From contig CAJUCA010000056.1 of the NCBI GenBank assembly GCA_910585265.1, positions 1 to 19,728 of the forward strand: a DNA stretch of 19,728 nucleotides. Direction: 5' to 3'. The notes under the pieces were generated by a model. It was given only the letters and a program-made list of their open reading frames with translations. It did no database searches and was not told where the DNA came from. Of the stretch, positions 6,721 to 14,880 are shown piece by piece. The number at the start of each line of letters is the position of its first letter. The stretch's first letter is position 1. The stretch comes from an uncultured Oscillospiraceae bacterium (GTDB taxonomy: Bacteria; Bacillota; Clostridia; Oscillospirales; Oscillospiraceae). A program made the translations under genes and the position numbers.

Positions 6721-8046
6721 ATGGGATATCTGACAGCTCTTGCCATTATTTTTGTTTCCATCTGGTGCTGTTTCTTTCTCCTGCTGTTCCATTACGGCGT
6801 ATTTGCCCTGATTGGCGTGTTCAAGCGAACGACCTATCCCAAGGCAGGCCGCCTGCTGAAGTATGGCGTTGTCATTGCCGCCCGTAACGAGGAGGCGGTG
6901 ATCGGCTCCCTGCTGGACAGTATCCGGGCTTGCGATTACCCGCAGGAAAAACTGGCGGTGTTTGTTGTGGCCCACAACTGTACCGACCGCACCGCTCAGA
7001 TCGCCCGGGCGCACGGGGCCAACGTCTATGAGTATGACAACCCGGCGGAACGCACGGCGGGCTATGCCTACCGCTATCTGTTTGAACGGATCAACGCCGA
7101 GTGGGGAGACGCGGGGATGGACGGCTTCTTCATTATCAACGCCGACAATGTGCTTTCTCCCAGTTACATTTCCAAAATGAACGACGCCTTTGTGGCCACA
7201 GGCGGGGAACACGTCATCACCTCCTACCGCAACTCCCGCAACTTCGGCAGCAACTATATGTCCTGCCTGTACGGCATTTACTTCATCTCCGCCTGCCGCT
7301 TTGAGGCCCGGGGGCGCACGGTGTGCGGATGCAGCACCCGGGTGTCCGGCACCGGATACCTGTTTCCGCCCCGGCTGGTGGAACACGGCTGGGAGTATGT
7401 CACCCTCACCGAGGACTGGGAGTTCACCGCCGACCAGCTGGCCCGGGGGTGCAAGGTGCTCTACTGCGATGAGGCGGAGTTTTTTGACGAACAGCCCCTC
7501 ACGGTGAAGGTGATGCTCCGCCAGCGGCTGCGCTGGGCCCGGGGGCACATGATCGTCTTTTTTACCCGGTTCCGGACGCTGATGAAAAGCCTGTTTTCCA
7601 GAGGAAACGGGCTGGATGGGCGGCGGCGATTTTCTGTGTTCGACATTTCCGCCAGCATCCTGCCCCTGGGGGTAATCAGCATAGCCCTGCTGCTGGTCCA
7701 GCTGGGGTGTATTGCCCTGTGCCCCCTGTTTGGCTGCAACGCGGGACGGGTGTGGGCCTTTTACGGCTGGCTGTCCCTGGTGCTGTTCGTGCTGTCCTAT
7801 TTGCTCACCGTGCTGGGCGCGCTGCTGCTGGTGCTTCTGGAGCGCGGGCGCATCCGACGCGTAGGTGCGGGAAAGCTGGCGGCAGCGGTGGCCCTGTGGC
7901 CCTTTTTCCTGCTGATCAACGTATTTCTGGACGTGGCCGCCCTGTTCCTCCGGGACCTGGAGTGGAAGGCGATTCCCCATGTGGGCACTCCGGCTTTGGG
8001 GCGGGCTCCGGCGGCGTCTATTGGCGAGATTCCAACAAAACTATGA
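6721..8046 (+). CDS. Membrane GT2 processive polysaccharide synthase
   Basis: A 441-residue integral membrane glycosyltransferase of the cellulose/hyaluronan/curdlan synthase class. One or two hydrophobic helices occupy 5-33. The GT-A catalytic domain spans about 48-285: VVIAARNEEAV, D89 in HNCTDRT, the metal-binding NADN (D142), the catalytic-base motif TED (230-232) and the processivity motif QRLRW (268-272). Several further helices (about 310-410) would form the channel through which a growing glucan is exported. No PilZ domain is fused, so there is no sign of direct cyclic-di-GMP control. The family polymerises UDP-sugars. Neighbouring GH16 and GH3 genes point to a beta-glucan, perhaps mixed-linkage beta-1,3-1,4-glucan. 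Cellulose, curdlan or poly-GlcNAc-like products cannot be excluded by motif alone. The ribosome site is weak (GAGTG), so translation may be modest. Confidence 0.92.
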   Translation: MGYLTALAIIFVSIWCCFFLLLFHYGVFALIGVFKRTTYPKAGRLLKYGVVIAARNEEAVIGSLLDSIRACDYPQEKLAVFVVAHNCTDRTAQIARAHGANVYEYDNPAERTAGYAYRYLFERINAEWGDAGMDGFFIINADNVLSPSYISKMNDAFVATGGEHVITSYRNSRNFGSNYMSCLYGIYFISACRFEARGRTVCGCSTRVSGTGYLFPPRLVEHGWEYVTLTEDWEFTADQLARGCKVLYCDEAEFFDEQPLTVKVMLRQRLRWARGHMIVFFTRFRTLMKSLFSRGNGLDGRRRFSVFDISASILPLGVISIALLLVQLGCIALCPLFGCNAGRVWAFYGWLSLVLFVLSYLLTVLGALLLVLLERGRIRRVGAGKLAAAVALWPFFLLINVFLDVAALFLRDLEWKAIPHVGTPALGRAPAASIGEIPTKL

Positions 8047-8062
8047 CTTAGGAGGGTTCCCT

Positions 8063-11000
8063 GTGGCAAAAGAAAAAAGCAACAAGAAAAAGCTGAGCGC
8101 GAAGGCGTTTACCGCTGTTGTCGCGCCCCTGCTGGCCGTTCTTCTGGCGTTTTCCATTGTGCTGTCCGTGGTGACCACCTCCCGGTTTGACCTGGTGCTC
8201 CGGGACATCTTCGGCGAAACGGATTTCAGCGGCGGCGGGCCGGATCATGGCGTTGACGCGGCCTACTACACCCGGGACATCGCCGACTCCAAAGAGCTTC
8301 AGGCCGCCGAGCAGGCCTACGCCCGAAAGGCGGGCGCGGAAGGCTTTGTGCTCCTCTACAACCGGGCGGAAGATGGCAAGGGCCTGCCCGTGGCGGCGGG
8401 CTCCAAGCTGAGCCTGTTCTCCACCTCCTCGGTGGATCTACTGGCCGGCGGCACCGGCTCCGGCGTGTCCACCATCTCCAGCGATATGCGCACCGCCCTC
8501 ACCGAGCAGGGCTTTGCCGTCAACGAGGCACTGTGGAAGTTCTACAGCGACAACCACGGGAGCTATACCCGGGGCGGCGGCTCCATCATGTACGGCGGCG
8601 CGGAGGACTGGACCATCAAGGAGGCCCCCGTCTCCGCCATCCCCGATGCCGCCAAGAGCGAGGCGGAGGGCACTATCCCCGTGTTTTTCTTGGCCCGAAC
8701 CGGCGGCGAGGGCCGGGATCTGGGCCGCTACATGGGCGAGTGGACCAATGTGGCGGGGGACAAGGAGAAGCATTACCTGGAGCCCAACTCTGTGGAGCTG
8801 GAGGTCATCCAGTACCTCAATGACACCTTTGACAACGTAATCCTGGTGGTCAACACCAATAACGCCTTCGAGCTGGGCTGGGTGGCGGACTATCCCAACA
8901 TCACATCGGTGCTGTGGGCCCCCGGTGCCGGAGGCGACACCTGCCGTTCCATCGCCGATGTGCTCAGCGGGGCGGTGAACCCCTCCGGCCATCTGGTGGA
9001 CACCTTCGCCTATGACGCCTTCTCCTCCCCCGCCATGCAGAACATGGGGGACATGATGCTGGTCAACGGCGGGCAGGACGTGGAGGCCGCCGTGTTCTAC
9101 GATGAGGGCATCTACGTGGGCTATAAATACTATGAGACCCGCTACTTCGACAAGGCTTTGAACCAGGGCAATGCCGGGGACTACGATTACGCTGCCACCG
9201 TGCAGTACCCCTTCGGCTACGGCATCTCCTACACCACCTTTGAGTGGTCTGACTTTAAGATGGGCCAGATGGACGCTGACGGCAATATTGAACTCAGCGT
9301 GACCGTGAAGAATACCGGCGCGGCCGCTGGCCGGGACGTGGTGCAGGTCTATCTCAACGCACCCTATACGGATTACGACCGGACGAACCACATTGAAAAG
9401 TCTGCCGTCACGCTGGTGGGTTTTGAAAAGACCGGCGAGCTTCAGCCCGGCCAGTCTGAGACCGTCACCGTCACCGTCAACCGGAAGGATTTCATCTCCT
9501 ACGACGACGTGAACGCCAAGACCTACATCCTGGAGGCGGGGGACTACCTCCTCACCGCGGCGGAGAACGCCCACGCCGCCGCCGACAACTTCCTGGCCTA
9601 CGGCGGCCAGACCGTGGAGCCCCTGTTCGGCGGGGCGGACGCCTCCTTCGTGGGTAAGTGGACCTACGACTACAGCGGCAACGGCGGGGTGGATAATGTA
9701 ACCTACGCCAAATCCCTCACCGGCGTGGACGTGACCAACCAGTTTGACCACGCGGTATACGACGAGCTCACCCCCCGGGATCAGTACCTGACCCGTCAGG
9801 ACTGGACCGGCACCTTCCCCCAGACCCACGGGGATCAAGACAGCAAGCGGCAGAGCCCCTTCAGCGAAAAGAACGGCTTCACCTGGGAGGTGGAGGTGTC
9901 CGACGCCATCCGGGACGCCATCAAGGCCAAGGGCGTGGGCGCGTCCTTGAACCCCATGACCGAGGAGGAGGCCGCCGCCATGGCGGGCCAGTACGGGCAG
10001 AAGGGTGATCTGGAGCTCATCGACTTCCGGGGCCGGGATTATGATGAGGTGGAGGCCGAGGGCGGCTGGGATGCCCTCATCGACCAGATGGACACCAGTG
10101 AGCTGGAGGCCATCATCCGCAACGGCGGCTACCAGACCCTGGGCTCCGCCAACATCGCCAAGCCCCGGGCCATCGACTATGACGGCCCCTCCGGCCTCAA
10201 CGAGGGCGGCATTACCCACGAGCCCTATTCCATCACCTATCCCTGCGCCACCAACCTGGCCGCCAGCTGGGACCGGCAGAATTCCTATCTCCACGGCTAC
10301 TATGTGGGTGAGGACGCCCTGGCCGCCGACGGCAACTGGGGCAACCACCAGTATGTGGGGCTTATCACCGGCTGGTACGCCCCCGCCATGAACATCCACC
10401 GTACGCCGTTCGCCGGACGCAACTTCGAGTACTACTCCGAGGACGGCTTCATTTCCGGCGAATTCGCCCGGGAGGCGTCGGTGGCCTGTTCGGAAAAGGG
10501 CGTGTACGCTTACATTAAGCACTTTGCCTTAAACGACCAGGAGGACCACCGCAGCCATGTGGCCACCTTCTCCAACGAGCAGGCCATCCGGGAAATCTAC
10601 CTCAAGCCCTTCCAGACCTGCATTGAGGAGCGGGGAACCACCCCCATCAAGGTTCAGGAGTACGACGCGGCCTCCCAGTCCTACACCGAGAAAACGGTGG
10701 AGATTCCCGCTGTCATGGCGGTCATGTCCTCCTTCAACCGCATCGGCTGTACTTGGGCAGGGGGCAACTATAACCTGCTCACCGGGGTGCTGCGCAACGA
10801 GTGGGGCTTTGACGGCACCGTCATCACCGACTACGACGGCGGCGGCGTCATGGACACCGAGCAGTGCGTCCGGGCCGGGGGCGATTTGAAGCTGACCGGC
10901 TTTGAGGTGGACGCGCCCATCGACGTGAGCAATCCCGCCTCCCAGTACTTTGCCCGGCAGGCTATTAAGCACATCCTGTATACCACGGTAAACTCCAACG

Positions 11001-11158
11001 CCATGAACGGCATTGTTCACGGCACTTCCGTGGGTGAGCTGCCTTTCGCCAACTACTACTTTATCCTTATCGGTGAGGCGGCAGTGGCCGCGGGGCTGAT
11101 CGTGTGGGGCACGATTGCCATTGCGCGGCGGTGGAAAAGGGAGAGGTCCGGAAACTGA
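8063..11158 (+). CDS. Membrane-anchored GH3 beta-glucosidase with permuted domain order
   Basis: A 1031-residue enzyme. A basic N-terminus leads into a membrane helix (about 15-38). The usual GH3 order is reversed. First comes the alpha/beta sandwich domain (about 90-390; EGFVLLYNR...LSLFS), then FGYGISYTTF and a fibronectin-III-like domain (about 410-500). An extra segment follows (about 500-690). The TIM barrel comes last (about 690-980) with DGPSG, GRNFEYYSEDGFISG, KHFALND and the nucleophile motif VITDYDGG (Asp near 923). A second membrane helix (about 996-1020) and a basic tail close the protein. Reversed GH3 enzymes are known from rumen Clostridia such as Ruminococcus albus and Butyrivibrio. 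GH3 beta-glucosidases release glucose from short glucans. The start is GTG at 8063, after GGAGGG and 16 bases past the GT2 stop, so the two genes are co-transcribed. The catalytic body most likely faces outside. Confidence 0.92.
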   Translation: MAKEKSNKKKLSAKAFTAVVAPLLAVLLAFSIVLSVVTTSRFDLVLRDIFGETDFSGGGPDHGVDAAYYTRDIADSKELQAAEQAYARKAGAEGFVLLYNRAEDGKGLPVAAGSKLSLFSTSSVDLLAGGTGSGVSTISSDMRTALTEQGFAVNEALWKFYSDNHGSYTRGGGSIMYGGAEDWTIKEAPVSAIPDAAKSEAEGTIPVFFLARTGGEGRDLGRYMGEWTNVAGDKEKHYLEPNSVELEVIQYLNDTFDNVILVVNTNNAFELGWVADYPNITSVLWAPGAGGDTCRSIADVLSGAVNPSGHLVDTFAYDAFSSPAMQNMGDMMLVNGGQDVEAAVFYDEGIYVGYKYYETRYFDKALNQGNAGDYDYAATVQYPFGYGISYTTFEWSDFKMGQMDADGNIELSVTVKNTGAAAGRDVVQVYLNAPYTDYDRTNHIEKSAVTLVGFEKTGELQPGQSETVTVTVNRKDFISYDDVNAKTYILEAGDYLLTAAENAHAAADNFLAYGGQTVEPLFGGADASFVGKWTYDYSGNGGVDNVTYAKSLTGVDVTNQFDHAVYDELTPRDQYLTRQDWTGTFPQTHGDQDSKRQSPFSEKNGFTWEVEVSDAIRDAIKAKGVGASLNPMTEEEAAAMAGQYGQKGDLELIDFRGRDYDEVEAEGGWDALIDQMDTSELEAIIRNGGYQTLGSANIAKPRAIDYDGPSGLNEGGITHEPYSITYPCATNLAASWDRQNSYLHGYYVGEDALAADGNWGNHQYVGLITGWYAPAMNIHRTPFAGRNFEYYSEDGFISGEFAREASVACSEKGVYAYIKHFALNDQEDHRSHVATFSNEQAIREIYLKPFQTCIEERGTTPIKVQEYDAASQSYTEKTVEIPAVMAVMSSFNRIGCTWAGGNYNLLTGVLRNEWGFDGTVITDYDGGGVMDTEQCVRAGGDLKLTGFEVDAPIDVSNPASQYFARQAIKHILYTTVNSNAMNGIVHGTSVGELPFANYYFILIGEAAVAAGLIVWGTIAIARRWKRERSGN

Positions 11159-11212
11159 CCGCGCCTGCGGCACACGAAAAGAACACCGGAACGCCGGTGA
11201 TTCTATACATCC

Positions 11213-11262
11213 TCATTCAGCAACAGCCGGGCTCCGAAAGGGGCCCGGCTGTTGCTGAACCA
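11213..11262 (+). terminator. Long hairpin with GAAA tetraloop after the GH3 gene
   Basis: Arms at 11216-11235 and 11240-11259 (core TTCAGCAACAGCCGGGC and its complement) form about 20 pairs, including one G-T pair, capped by GAAA. It begins 57 bases after the GH3 stop and is the likely end of the operon transcript. No T-run follows on the plus strand, so it may act as a 3'-end stabiliser rather than a classical terminator. Confidence 0.6.
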
Positions 11263-11754
11263 AAGGCGTATGGGGCTATCCTGCTCGCTGATGGATGCCC
11301 TTTTTGTTTACAGCGGCGCAGGATTTGCGTGGGGGGCCGCTTGCATTTTGTGGGCCGATACGGTAACATGTCAACGAAAGCAAAGCTGGTTTGGGGTTGC
11401 TGTGCGAACAGTATTGCGCCGTTGCTTTCCCAAAATAAAATTAGATCCATTCTGTTTGGTTTCTGTGACCCACAACCTGACCCACAATAGGAAACGAGCG
11501 GGCGGAGGCAATGGAGCGGAAAGCACCGTTTCCTCCGATTTTTCGGAACAAAAAGGCCCCAAAAGCGTCAGACGGAGGTGTTTTGAGGGTCGGCAATCAG
11601 TTGGTAAGGACGGAGAGACGGGCCCATGTCGAAATAATACTGTCAAAAACGGGGAAGAATCTTCTGCAAAACCCGGATTCTTTTTGCAAATCAGCACTTT
11701 TCCTGCCGTTTTCAATTTGGCATTTTTGGCCTGACCACATATCTGCCCACAGAC
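11263..11754. other. Gene-free stretch between the glucan operon and the helicase gene
   Basis: About 490 bases with no supported gene. Overlapping open frames on both strands have no recognisable domain and no good ribosome site. Composition shifts here from the GC-rich operon to more AT-rich sequence. The only notable elements are a 10-base direct repeat at 11466-11487 and A/T runs. It could be a junction between regions of different origin. Confidence 0.5.
11466..11487. repeat. Direct repeat TGACCCACAA, two copies
   Basis: TGACCCACAA occurs at 11466-11475 and 11478-11487, two bases apart (12-base period). Short direct repeats of this size can be integrase arm-binding sites, but nothing else here proves that. 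Confidence 0.6.
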
Positions 11755-11755
11755 A

Positions 11756-11797
11756 GAAAAATCGGCCCACCTGGGAATTGTGTCCCTGGTGGGCCGT
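11756..11797 (-). terminator. Rho-independent terminator of the helicase gene
   Basis: On the minus strand CGGCCCACC and AGGGA pair with their complements around a six-base loop (arms 11763-11776 and 11783-11796, one central mismatch). A run ATTTTTC follows at 11762-11756. It lies just past the stop codon of the leftward helicase gene. Confidence 0.88.
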
Positions 11798-11807
11798 AAA
11801 TTGGTTG

Positions 11808-14732
11808 TTAAGCCTCGATGCGCAGCTGTTGAAAATCGCCGTTATCCCATGATCCAAGCAATTCCCCAGCGGTATCCGGGCTCTCAAATCGCAGGGCATT
11901 CGAATCTCGTCCGCTGTATGACAAATAGTTAATATTTCCATACCAAACGATACTGTGATCAATTACAGCGTAACGATGCCGGAGATTATTTTTTGTATCT
12001 ACGGTAATCTTACGGCTTGCTAACAAGGCGATAGATTGTGCAATGGCGGCGCGCTGTTCCAGCAAATAATTTTCAGGCGGCCTTGTGTGGATTGTCACGG
12101 CAACACCGGCGGCAATCGCTTTCTCCAATGCGGGTAGTACGGCCTGTGTCCGGACTTTTTTCAAAAAAGGGCTGACAATCAGGATGTCTTTTGCGGCATC
12201 GCTCAAATCAGACACAAATGGGGCAAAATAATCTTGAGCGTTATAAATACGGCTTGAAACCGGATCATGTTCCGATGCTTTTATGCAGTACCCAAGTTCT
12301 GAATATCCTTTCAAACGCTTATGGTACATTCGCTCTAACGATGGGATGTGGATATCGACATAATCGTAGACACGGACTTCCTGTTTGCCCTCATAATTTC
12401 GGTGCAGACGGCCAACATATTGGGCAAGCGTACCTTTCCAGGAGATGGGCATTGCCAGCAGGATCGTATCCAGACGAGGTTCATCAAACCCTTCGCCTAT
12501 ATACTTTCCGGTAGCGACCACCACAAGGGATTCATTTGCTGGAACTGCTCGCAAGGAAGCCAGTTTTTCACGTTTCTCTTTCTGCTTTCCGCTGCCCAGA
12601 AGCAAAAATACATGATCCGCTTTGCCCCGAAGGGCCTCCTCCAAACGAATTGCGTGCTCCTTTCGTTCAGTCAGCAGCAGCGGTGTTCTTCCCTCCGCAA
12701 CTACTTGGATTGTGTCAGAAATCAGGAAGTGATTTCTTGCCTCATTCTTCGCAATACCAGAATAGATATCTTGGATCGTTCGGGCGTCAGGCAGCCGTGT
12801 TCTGGTAAAGCGCGGAATTGCGTAATGAGAGAAGCTCCGCTTTTCTGCCTGGTTTTTTGCATTGACTGAGTAACGTACAGGACCGCATTGCATAAAAATA
12901 ACTGGCTGATGGCCGTCTGGGCGAACAGGTGTGGCGGACAGGCCATAGATATATCGAGCTTTCACTTCCCGCATGATTTTTTCAAAGGTAAAGGCTGCTA
13001 AATGGTGACACTCATCGCACAAGACCATCCCATATTCCGAAACAAAAGGCTTTACGTCTTTTTCTTCACCCTCAAAAAGGGATTGCATAATGGCAATATC
13101 AATGATACCACCCCGCGTGTTTTTCCCCGCACCGATTTGACCAATCTGCTCGATTCGTTTCTTTCGGCCACGCCGCTTGGGTTGCTCCGGCAAGGGTTCC
13201 TGAACATCAAGAAAATTTTCCAGCGATGCTTTCCACTGTTCCAGAAGTGCGCTGGAGTGGACCAGGATCAGGGTGTTAACTTTGCGCTGCCCAATCAAAT
13301 ACGCGCCTACCACTGTTTTACCAAAAGCTGTAGTCGCGGACAGGACACCAATGTCATGGGACAAAAGAGCCTTAGCTGCCGGTATTTGTTCCTGGCGGAG
13401 TTCCCCACGAAAAGCAACGCTGATCTGCTGTCCAGGTTGACGCTGATCCGCTAAAATGTATGGAGTATCATATGTGTCAAGCAGATCCTTCAACGGCTCA
13501 AAGCACCCCCTGGGGATTCCCATAAAATCCGGATCTTCGTAGCTGCAATCAAGCACGCGGGGTATATTGTAGACGGGCAAGCGCATGGCTTGCTTTTTAT
13601 AGAATTCAGGATTCCGAAATGCGGCCAAGCGTTTGACTGTATTTAACGCCTTTTGTGAAAAGCCATATTTATCAACATACAAGAGATTTGAAATCATGAG
13701 CCGGGCTTGTATCGGAAAATCTTCGCGATGCAGTTCCGGCGTTTTCCGCCTTAATGGCCACGGTTTTGGCTCTACAGATTCCAGCAATACTCCTGTTTCT
13801 CCGTTGCCGCACAGCTTTCCCACCATGTCCGCCAATTTTTCCGGCGTGATTTTAGGCAGGGCAGAGAGAAATGACCACTGATCTTCATATGGCATAAACT
13901 GTTCGTCGACAAATAACGTATTGCCTTTTTGCCGAGCTTGGCCTTGAAAAGGCAAGGCAATCAGATTTCCAAACCCGCCTTTTGGGACAGTGTCCTGAGA
14001 AGGGAACAACCGATCGTAGGATTTGAACTGCAGTTCGTGCCGGCGGGCCATTGCCTGCGTCAACAGCGCGCTCCCCAATCGACGGGCATCCGCAGCGGAA
14101 ACAGGCTCAGAAAAGAAAAACCAAATGTGTGCTCCATTCCCTGAGCGGGAGCGTTCTACGGCGGGTGTAATGTTAAAGGCAAGGCAGGTTTCGCGGAAAG
14201 CAGAAGTGTCTTCCCCCCACGATTCTTCATCAAAGTCTACCGCCAAAAGCCAGGTTCGATCATCCTCCAGCATGGGGTAGATCCCCACAACATCCCGACA
14301 GAATTCGTCCTGTCCCATCATATGTGCCCAAATAATCTTTGCAGTTAAGGGCATGAAAGCCCTGTTGGGGCACTCGGGGCATTTTTGCGCCCTTTTATTG
14401 CAAAGTTCCGGCTTCCACTCGTTTTGACAAGCTGGGACATAGCCGCTTTTACCTGTCTTTAAGTTGTAGTAGCGTTTTGCATAGAGGTTTTCCCGTCCCC
14501 GGAACAAAGAGAGAAAGAATGTGATCTTTTCCTGCGCGGTACTACCGGTGTTAATGGGGGCAACCGGTTCTGAAGCTGCTGCCTCGGTGTGACTGAGCCA
14601 AAAATCCACTGGGCAGATAAACTTTTTTCCATCAGGATTTGCACACAGGACAAACTGCGAAGAATCCTCCACCGAAGAGAACATTTCGATGAAGCGGTAT
14701 TCATATCCCGCTATCACTGCTATATGTTTCAT
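11808..14732 (-). CDS. TOTE-type AEP primase / SF2 helicase / PLD-like fusion protein
   Basis: A 974-residue multidomain protein. A Cys cluster (residues about 102-121, ending CPEC) may bind zinc. The archaeo-eukaryotic-type primase domain follows: VDFDEESW with metal ligands D166/D168, then SGNGAHIWFFF and GFGNLIALPFQG. This matches the AEP domain named for TOTE conflict systems. The superfamily 2 helicase has a Walker A-like ATTAFGKT (about 466-473), DECHH (573-577), SATP and QYVGRLHR. The C-terminus (about 845-960) resembles a phospholipase D fold: HRYAVID then GNIN, with the usual HxK lysine replaced by Tyr. The nuclease may therefore be inactive. Such proteins are carried by mobile elements and are thought to act in defence or element maintenance. 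The start is ATG at 14732, behind GAGGGGG; a GTG/ATG further upstream is less likely. It lies downstream of the integrase in the same orientation and has its own promoter and terminator. Confidence 0.88.
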   Translation of the reverse strand: MKHIAVIAGYEYRFIEMFSSVEDSSQFVLCANPDGKKFICPVDFWLSHTEAAASEPVAPINTGSTAQEKITFFLSLFRGRENLYAKRYYNLKTGKSGYVPACQNEWKPELCNKRAQKCPECPNRAFMPLTAKIIWAHMMGQDEFCRDVVGIYPMLEDDRTWLLAVDFDEESWGEDTSAFRETCLAFNITPAVERSRSGNGAHIWFFFSEPVSAADARRLGSALLTQAMARRHELQFKSYDRLFPSQDTVPKGGFGNLIALPFQGQARQKGNTLFVDEQFMPYEDQWSFLSALPKITPEKLADMVGKLCGNGETGVLLESVEPKPWPLRRKTPELHREDFPIQARLMISNLLYVDKYGFSQKALNTVKRLAAFRNPEFYKKQAMRLPVYNIPRVLDCSYEDPDFMGIPRGCFEPLKDLLDTYDTPYILADQRQPGQQISVAFRGELRQEQIPAAKALLSHDIGVLSATTAFGKTVVGAYLIGQRKVNTLILVHSSALLEQWKASLENFLDVQEPLPEQPKRRGRKKRIEQIGQIGAGKNTRGGIIDIAIMQSLFEGEEKDVKPFVSEYGMVLCDECHHLAAFTFEKIMREVKARYIYGLSATPVRPDGHQPVIFMQCGPVRYSVNAKNQAEKRSFSHYAIPRFTRTRLPDARTIQDIYSGIAKNEARNHFLISDTIQVVAEGRTPLLLTERKEHAIRLEEALRGKADHVFLLLGSGKQKEKREKLASLRAVPANESLVVVATGKYIGEGFDEPRLDTILLAMPISWKGTLAQYVGRLHRNYEGKQEVRVYDYVDIHIPSLERMYHKRLKGYSELGYCIKASEHDPVSSRIYNAQDYFAPFVSDLSDAAKDILIVSPFLKKVRTQAVLPALEKAIAAGVAVTIHTRPPENYLLEQRAAIAQSIALLASRKITVDTKNNLRHRYAVIDHSIVWYGNINYLSYSGRDSNALRFESPDTAGELLGSWDNGDFQQLRIEA

Positions 14733-14811
14733 AGATATGCCCCCTCGTGTAAGATGATGCACTATCATTTAGTGGAAAATTTTAATGTATTGCGCGGATT
14801 TCCCTTATAAA

Positions 14812-14840
14812 ACTATATCACATATTCCTGAAATTGTATA
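14812..14840 (-). promoter_or_regulatory. Putative promoter of the helicase gene
   Basis: Reading leftward, TATACA (14840-14835) and TATAGT (14817-14812) are separated by 17 bases and match the sigma-A -35 and -10 boxes at four and five of six positions. They lie in an AT-rich gap about 80 bases before the start codon. A short inverted repeat, ATGAT-GCACT-ATCAT (14754-14768), lies between promoter and gene and could be an operator. Confidence 0.5.
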
Positions 14841-14880
14841 GTATTTACTTGCGCTGGCCGCTGCTGACCGTGTATTCCTG

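Noticed and set aside
6601..7980. Minus-strand open frame (459 codons) opposite the GT2 gene
   Set aside because: It has no domain and biased composition, and it lies wholly opposite a gene with clear GT2 motifs.
8438..10522. Minus-strand open frame (694 codons) opposite the GH3 gene
   Set aside because: It is a shadow frame rich in Gly/Val/His with no recognisable fold. The plus strand carries conserved GH3 motifs throughout.
5081..11158. Reading the GH16/GH3 genes as a dietary beta-glucan utilisation locus
   Set aside because: No ABC, PTS or other sugar transporter or binding protein is present, while a membrane polysaccharide synthase sits between the hydrolases.
11252..11852. Plus-strand open frames of 113-160 codons between the glucan operon and the helicase gene
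   Set aside because: No recognisable domain and no good ribosome site. One runs antisense into the helicase gene and its terminator.
14870..14880. TTGACA next to the integrase stop as a -35 box for the helicase gene
   Set aside because: No -10 box lies at a suitable distance. A better-spaced pair lies at 14812-14840.
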